Shown here: positions 60,916 through 64,000 of the stretch, piece after piece
Numbering within the stretch: the first letter of the stretch is position 1
Layout: each line of letters begins with the position of its first letter
NCBI RefSeq assembly: GCF_030581005.1
Contig: NZ_JAUQSX010000008.1
Coordinates: forward strand, 1-64,000
DNA from: Hymenobacter mellowenesis
Lineage (GTDB): Bacteria > Bacteroidota > Bacteroidia > Cytophagales > Hymenobacteraceae
Length of the DNA stretch: 64,000 nt
Reading direction: 5' to 3'
Notes under the pieces: model-generated
What the model was told of the DNA's origin: nothing
The model's database searches: none
Seen by the model: only the letters and a program-made list of their open reading frames with translations
Program-made: the position numbers and the translations under genes

Positions 60916-62964
60916 CTACCGCCGGCCCGGCACACGCAGCACCGTGAGAGAGTTCGGAGCCAGGGTGTAGCTCACCGTGCTGCCTTTCACTACAAAGTTG
61001 GCCTCTTGGGGCACCAGCTTGCGGGGTTCTTTTAGGCTGTTTTGGGTGTTTAAATCGTCAGCCGCCATTACCAGGGCGCGGCCGGACTTGCCCAGCTTTT
61101 TGGCGCCGGCCAGGCTCACCTGCACGGCGCGCGGGGCGCTGGAATAATTCACCAGCTTCACCACGAGGTCGCCAGCCGCGTCGTCGGCCACGGCGCTGGC
61201 GAAGAGGTTGTCGGTGCCATTTTTGGCGCCGCCGGGCAGCTGCACGGGCAGCACGGTGGTGCCCTTGTTCTGGCTGAAAAGTTGCTGCACGTAGTAGTTC
61301 ACCGTGCCGTAGGCATTCAGGTTGTCGAACCAAATCAGGTTGGGCGTCCACTGCCAGGCGTCGACGTGGGCCAGCATGGGGGCGTAGGAGGCCATGGCCA
61401 CCACGTCGGCATTGCGCTCCAGGCCGGTCATGAAGGCAGCTTCGGAGAGGGCACAATCCCAGTTGTTCTTGTTTTCCTGGCTGGCGATGCCCGCGCTCTG
61501 GGCCGCGTACTCGCCGGCAAAGATTTTGGAGCCGGTGCGCGGGTAGTTGTCGTAGCGCCCCACGTTCTGGCGAAACCACTCGGGCTTGGCGTAGTAGTGC
61601 TCGTCGATGTATTCGGCGTTCAGCTCGCGCATGCGCTTGGTGGCCAGGTCGAAGTTGGCGCCGTCGGGGCTGGGCCCCGCGCTGCTCACCAGCTGGATGT
61701 TTGGGTACTTGGCCTTCAACGCCCTGGCAAACGGCTCGTAGCGTTCCAGGTACTGCGGCCCCCATTGCTCGTTGCCGATACCAATCATCTTCAGGTTGAA
61801 GGGCGTGGGGTGGCCCATGGCCACACGCTTGGCGCCCCAGGTGGAAGTGGCTGGGCCGTTGGCGAATTCCACCAAATCCAGCGCGTCCTGAATGAAGGTA
61901 TCCAGCGTCGGCTCGTCGGCCAGAGCGGGCGCGTTCGGGCCCTTGGAGGCGCTGCTCACCGGGGCCAGCTCGGCCGAGTTATACTGGCAGGCCATGCCCA
62001 CGTTCAGAATGGGCAGCGGCTCGGCCCCAATATCTTCGGAAAGCTGGAAATACTCGAAAAAGCCCAGCCCGAACGACTGGTAATAATCCGGCGTGTAGCG
62101 GTGCTTGAACTCTTTGTTCCACCGGTTTATCATCGGCTGGCGCGAGGCCACGTCGCCGATGGTTTCCTTCCATTGGTAGCGGTTATCCAGCGTCATGCCC
62201 TCTACGATGCAGCCGCCGGGGAAGCGTAGGAAACCCGGCTTCATGTCCTTGAGCAGCTGTACGATGTCAGGCCGCAGACCATTCTCCCGCTTCAGCCAGG
62301 TGTCTTTCGGGAAGAGCGACACTACGTCGAGGTCCACCGCGCCGGCGCCATCCATCGTCAGCTTGAGGCGTGCTTTCGCCGCCGTGGCCGAGGGTTTCAT
62401 CACCACCGTGTACTTCTTCCACTCGCCGGTAAGGCCCATGATTTGGCCCTGCGCCAGGGCGCGGCCGCCGTCTTCCAGCGTCACGGTCAGGCCGCTCACG
62501 CCGCCCCCGCCCTTGCGGGCGTAAATCGAAAATATGTATTCGGCGCCTTCCTTCACGCCCATGCCCCGGAAGCCCTCGTTCACGAAGCCGGCATCCGAGC
62601 CGGCGGTTTTGGCACTCAGGCGCAGGAAGTGGCTGTTGGCGTTGCTGATGGGCCGGTCGTTCGACACGAGGTAGCTTTCCAGCCCCGCCGCGCCTTTAAT
62701 TGCCTTCCAGCCGATGAGGTGGTCGTCGTATTCAAACGACTTGTTCTTCACCAGCTCGGGGTACAGCCCGCCATCAGCCGCAAAGTTGATGTCCTCGAAA
62801 AACAGACCGTACATTTTTTTGGGCACGGCCGCACCGGGTTTGTTCACCTGCACCATGATGGTGGCCGGGGCCGGGCTTTGGGCGCGGGCGACGGGGCTGG
62901 TCAGGATGCTGGTCAGGGCCAAGGCGGCCGCTCCCAGTAGGCGCTGGGCTGGGGAGAAGGTCAT
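60916..62964 (-). CDS. Alpha-L-arabinofuranosidase, GH51 family
   Basis: A 682-residue secreted enzyme; ATG at 62964 (an upstream TTG is less likely), signal peptide LALTSILTSPVARAQ. A CBM4/9-like module at about residues 70-215 (SFEYDDHLIGWKAIKGAAGL, GAEYIFSIYARKGGGGVSGL) precedes the GH51 barrel: FLRFPGGCIVEGMTLDNRYQ, acid/base Glu399 in KMIGIGNEQWGPQYLERYEP, EYIDEHYYAKPEWF, nucleophile Glu485 in KIFAGEYAAQS, SYAPMLAHVDAWQWTPNLIW. It frees L-arabinofuranose from arabinan and arabinoxylan side chains, the direct source of substrate for AraA downstream on the map. Its TAG stop lies in a GTAGGGGCGGGG repeat end. Confidence 0.96.
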   Translation of the reverse strand: MTFSPAQRLLGAAALALTSILTSPVARAQSPAPATIMVQVNKPGAAVPKKMYGLFFEDINFAADGGLYPELVKNKSFEYDDHLIGWKAIKGAAGLESYLVSNDRPISNANSHFLRLSAKTAGSDAGFVNEGFRGMGVKEGAEYIFSIYARKGGGGVSGLTVTLEDGGRALAQGQIMGLTGEWKKYTVVMKPSATAAKARLKLTMDGAGAVDLDVVSLFPKDTWLKRENGLRPDIVQLLKDMKPGFLRFPGGCIVEGMTLDNRYQWKETIGDVASRQPMINRWNKEFKHRYTPDYYQSFGLGFFEYFQLSEDIGAEPLPILNVGMACQYNSAELAPVSSASKGPNAPALADEPTLDTFIQDALDLVEFANGPATSTWGAKRVAMGHPTPFNLKMIGIGNEQWGPQYLERYEPFARALKAKYPNIQLVSSAGPSPDGANFDLATKRMRELNAEYIDEHYYAKPEWFRQNVGRYDNYPRTGSKIFAGEYAAQSAGIASQENKNNWDCALSEAAFMTGLERNADVVAMASYAPMLAHVDAWQWTPNLIWFDNLNAYGTVNYYVQQLFSQNKGTTVLPVQLPGGAKNGTDNLFASAVADDAAGDLVVKLVNYSSAPRAVQVSLAGAKKLGKSGRALVMAADDLNTQNSLKEPRKLVPQEANFVVKGSTVSYTLAPNSLTVLRVPGRR

Positions 62965-62999
62965 GGGTGGTGGGATTTTGTGCAAGGCGATTGGCTGGG

Positions 63000-63112
63000 A
63001 ACGATGTAGAGACGCGACACTTCGCGTCTCGGCGTTGGACGGACGCGCCCGAACGAATCGAACCGCGAACGAGCAGACGCCGAGACGCGAAGTGTCGCGT
63101 CTCTACATCGTT
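63000..63112. repeat. Family C palindromic element
   Basis: AACGATGTAGAGACGCGACA / TGTCGCGTCTCTACATCGTT with inner CTTCGCGTCTCGGCG / CGCCGAGACGCGAAG; loop differs from the 58851 copy. It lies between the GH51 and araA genes. Confidence 0.93.
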
Positions 63113-63116
63113 CTGT

Positions 63117-64000
63117 CTAGGCTCGGAATGCTACTTCGTTATACCGCAGTTCGTTTTTGAACGTCCGCAGCTTGGTATCGGCGTCAATTACCACGAACTC
63201 GATGCCAGCCATTTCGGCGAAATCTTCCAGGTATTCAGCCGTCAGGTTCTGGCTGTAGCCGGTGTGGTGGGCGCCGCCGGCCAGAATCCAGGCGGCGGCC
63301 CCGACGGCCAGGCTGGGCTGCACTTTCCAGAGCACGCGGGCCACGGGCAGCTTGGGCAGGTCGGCGGCGGGCAGCACGGCTTCTACTTCGTTCACAATCA
63401 GGCGGAAGCGGTTGCCGAGGTCCACGATGGTGGCGTTCAGGGCGGGGCCGGCGGGGCAGTTGAACACCAGGCGAGCCGGGTCGGCCTTGCCGCCGATGCC
63501 CAGCGGATGCACTTCCACTTTCACCTTGCCTTCGGCAATGCTCGGGCAGATTTCCAGCATGTGCGAGCCGAGCACCTGCTCGTTGCCGGGCTCGAAGTGG
63601 TAGGTGTAGTCCTCCATGAAGGAGTTGCCGCCGGGCAGGCCGGCGCCCATCACCTTCATGGCGCGCACCAGCGCCGAGGTTTTCCAGTCGCCCTCGCCGC
63701 CGAAGCCGTATCCCTCGGCCATAAGCCGCTGCGTGGCGATGCCGGGCAGCTGGGCCATGCCGTGCAGGTCCTCGAAGGTATCGGTGAAGCCCTTGGCGCC
63801 CTTGTCCTGCAGGAACTTGCGCATCCCGGCCTCGATGCGGGCGGCTTCGCGCAGGCTCTCGCGCTGGGCGCCGCCAGCTTTCAGGTCGGCGGCCAGCTCG
63901 TATTCTTTTTCATACGTGGCCAGTAGCTCGTCAATCTGGCTGTCGCTCACCTCGTTCACCACGGCCACCAGGTCGCCGATGCCGTAGGTGTTCACCTCGT
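63117..64000 (-). CDS. araA: L-arabinose isomerase, C-terminal part (cut by window end)
   Basis: About 294 residues of the C-terminal part of AraA; the first 200 or so lie beyond position 64000 and the apparent start at 63995 is an internal valine codon. The Mn-binding Glu and His residues are visible in FTDTFEDLHGMAQLPGIATQ, YGFGGEGDWKTSALVRAMKV, SFMEDYTYHFEPGNEQVLG and ILAGGAHHTGYSQNLTAEYL. It converts L-arabinose to L-ribulose in the cytoplasm, the first intracellular step for sugar released by the GH51, GH127 and GH43 enzymes. araB and araD, if adjacent, are outside the window. Confidence 0.97.
   Translation of the reverse strand, partial: EVNTYGIGDLVAVVNEVSDSQIDELLATYEKEYELAADLKAGGAQRESLREAARIEAGMRKFLQDKGAKGFTDTFEDLHGMAQLPGIATQRLMAEGYGFGGEGDWKTSALVRAMKVMGAGLPGGNSFMEDYTYHFEPGNEQVLGSHMLEICPSIAEGKVKVEVHPLGIGGKADPARLVFNCPAGPALNATIVDLGNRFRLIVNEVEAVLPAADLPKLPVARVLWKVQPSLAVGAAAWILAGGAHHTGYSQNLTAEYLEDFAEMAGIEFVVIDADTKLRTFKNELRYNEVAFRA

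Noticed and set aside
6586..63112. Palindromic repeats as a CRISPR array
   Set aside because: Units are single, scattered, of several sequence families and not regularly spaced; no cas genes.

Overview
The window looks like a chromosome segment of a high-GC member of the Bacteroidota, most likely Hymenobacter or a close relative in the Cytophagales. The evidence is the 16S rRNA 5' end on the minus strand, promoters of the form TTG-N17-21-TAnnTTTG, many TonB-dependent receptors, several proteins with type IX secretion (T9SS) C-terminal signals, and polysaccharide-degrading lipoproteins and enzymes. The genus is an inference; the full 16S was not available.

Layout. 1-1370: 5' end of a 16S rRNA gene and its long leader, with three tandem rRNA-type promoters. 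1371-3223: a frameshifted metallo-beta-lactamase-fold gene, a decayed IS481-like transposase in an AT-richer patch, and tRNA-Gly(CCC). 3314-7559: small membrane protein, GNAT acetyltransferase, lipoprotein, and a B12-binding radical SAM protein carrying an in-frame palindromic repeat. 7684-12064: a copper-handling neighbourhood (His/Met-rich outer-membrane protein, Csp-type copper storage protein, AraC regulator with an HMA-like MxCxxC head, thioredoxin-fold protein). 12304-15795: B12 uptake locus (cobalamin riboswitch, BtuB-like receptor, surface lipoprotein). 15873-21948: metal transport (Nramp transporter behind a DtxR/MntR-like palindrome, TonB receptor, outer-membrane protein, and a divergent CDF exporter). 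22189-32406: four large secreted proteins, T9SS types A and B. 32534-39112: acetyltransferase, GH43-like enzyme, alkyladenine glycosylase, DUF5686 protein, lipoprotein, aspartate-semialdehyde dehydrogenase. 39342-45882: lamin-tail-domain secreted protein plus a DUF1800/DUF1501 pair. 45984-48693: TonB-C-domain protein, hydrolase, SRPBCC membrane protein. 48818-64000: arabinose-polymer utilisation locus.

The last region reads as one pathway. A LacI regulator, two alpha-galactosidases (GH36, GH27), GH43, GH127 beta-L-arabinofuranosidase and GH51 alpha-L-arabinofuranosidase strip arabinose and galactose from plant cell-wall glycans. AraA (cut by the window end) isomerises L-arabinose, and the transaldolase-glucose-6-phosphate isomerase fusion connects pentose phosphates to glycolysis. 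No SusC/SusD pair lies inside the window.

The most unusual property is the density of imperfect palindromic repeats of about 60-175 bp, in at least five sequence families. They sit between genes, supply or overlap the stop codons of several genes, are nested inside one another once, and in one case are translated in frame inside a radical SAM enzyme. No transposase that could mobilise them is visible here.
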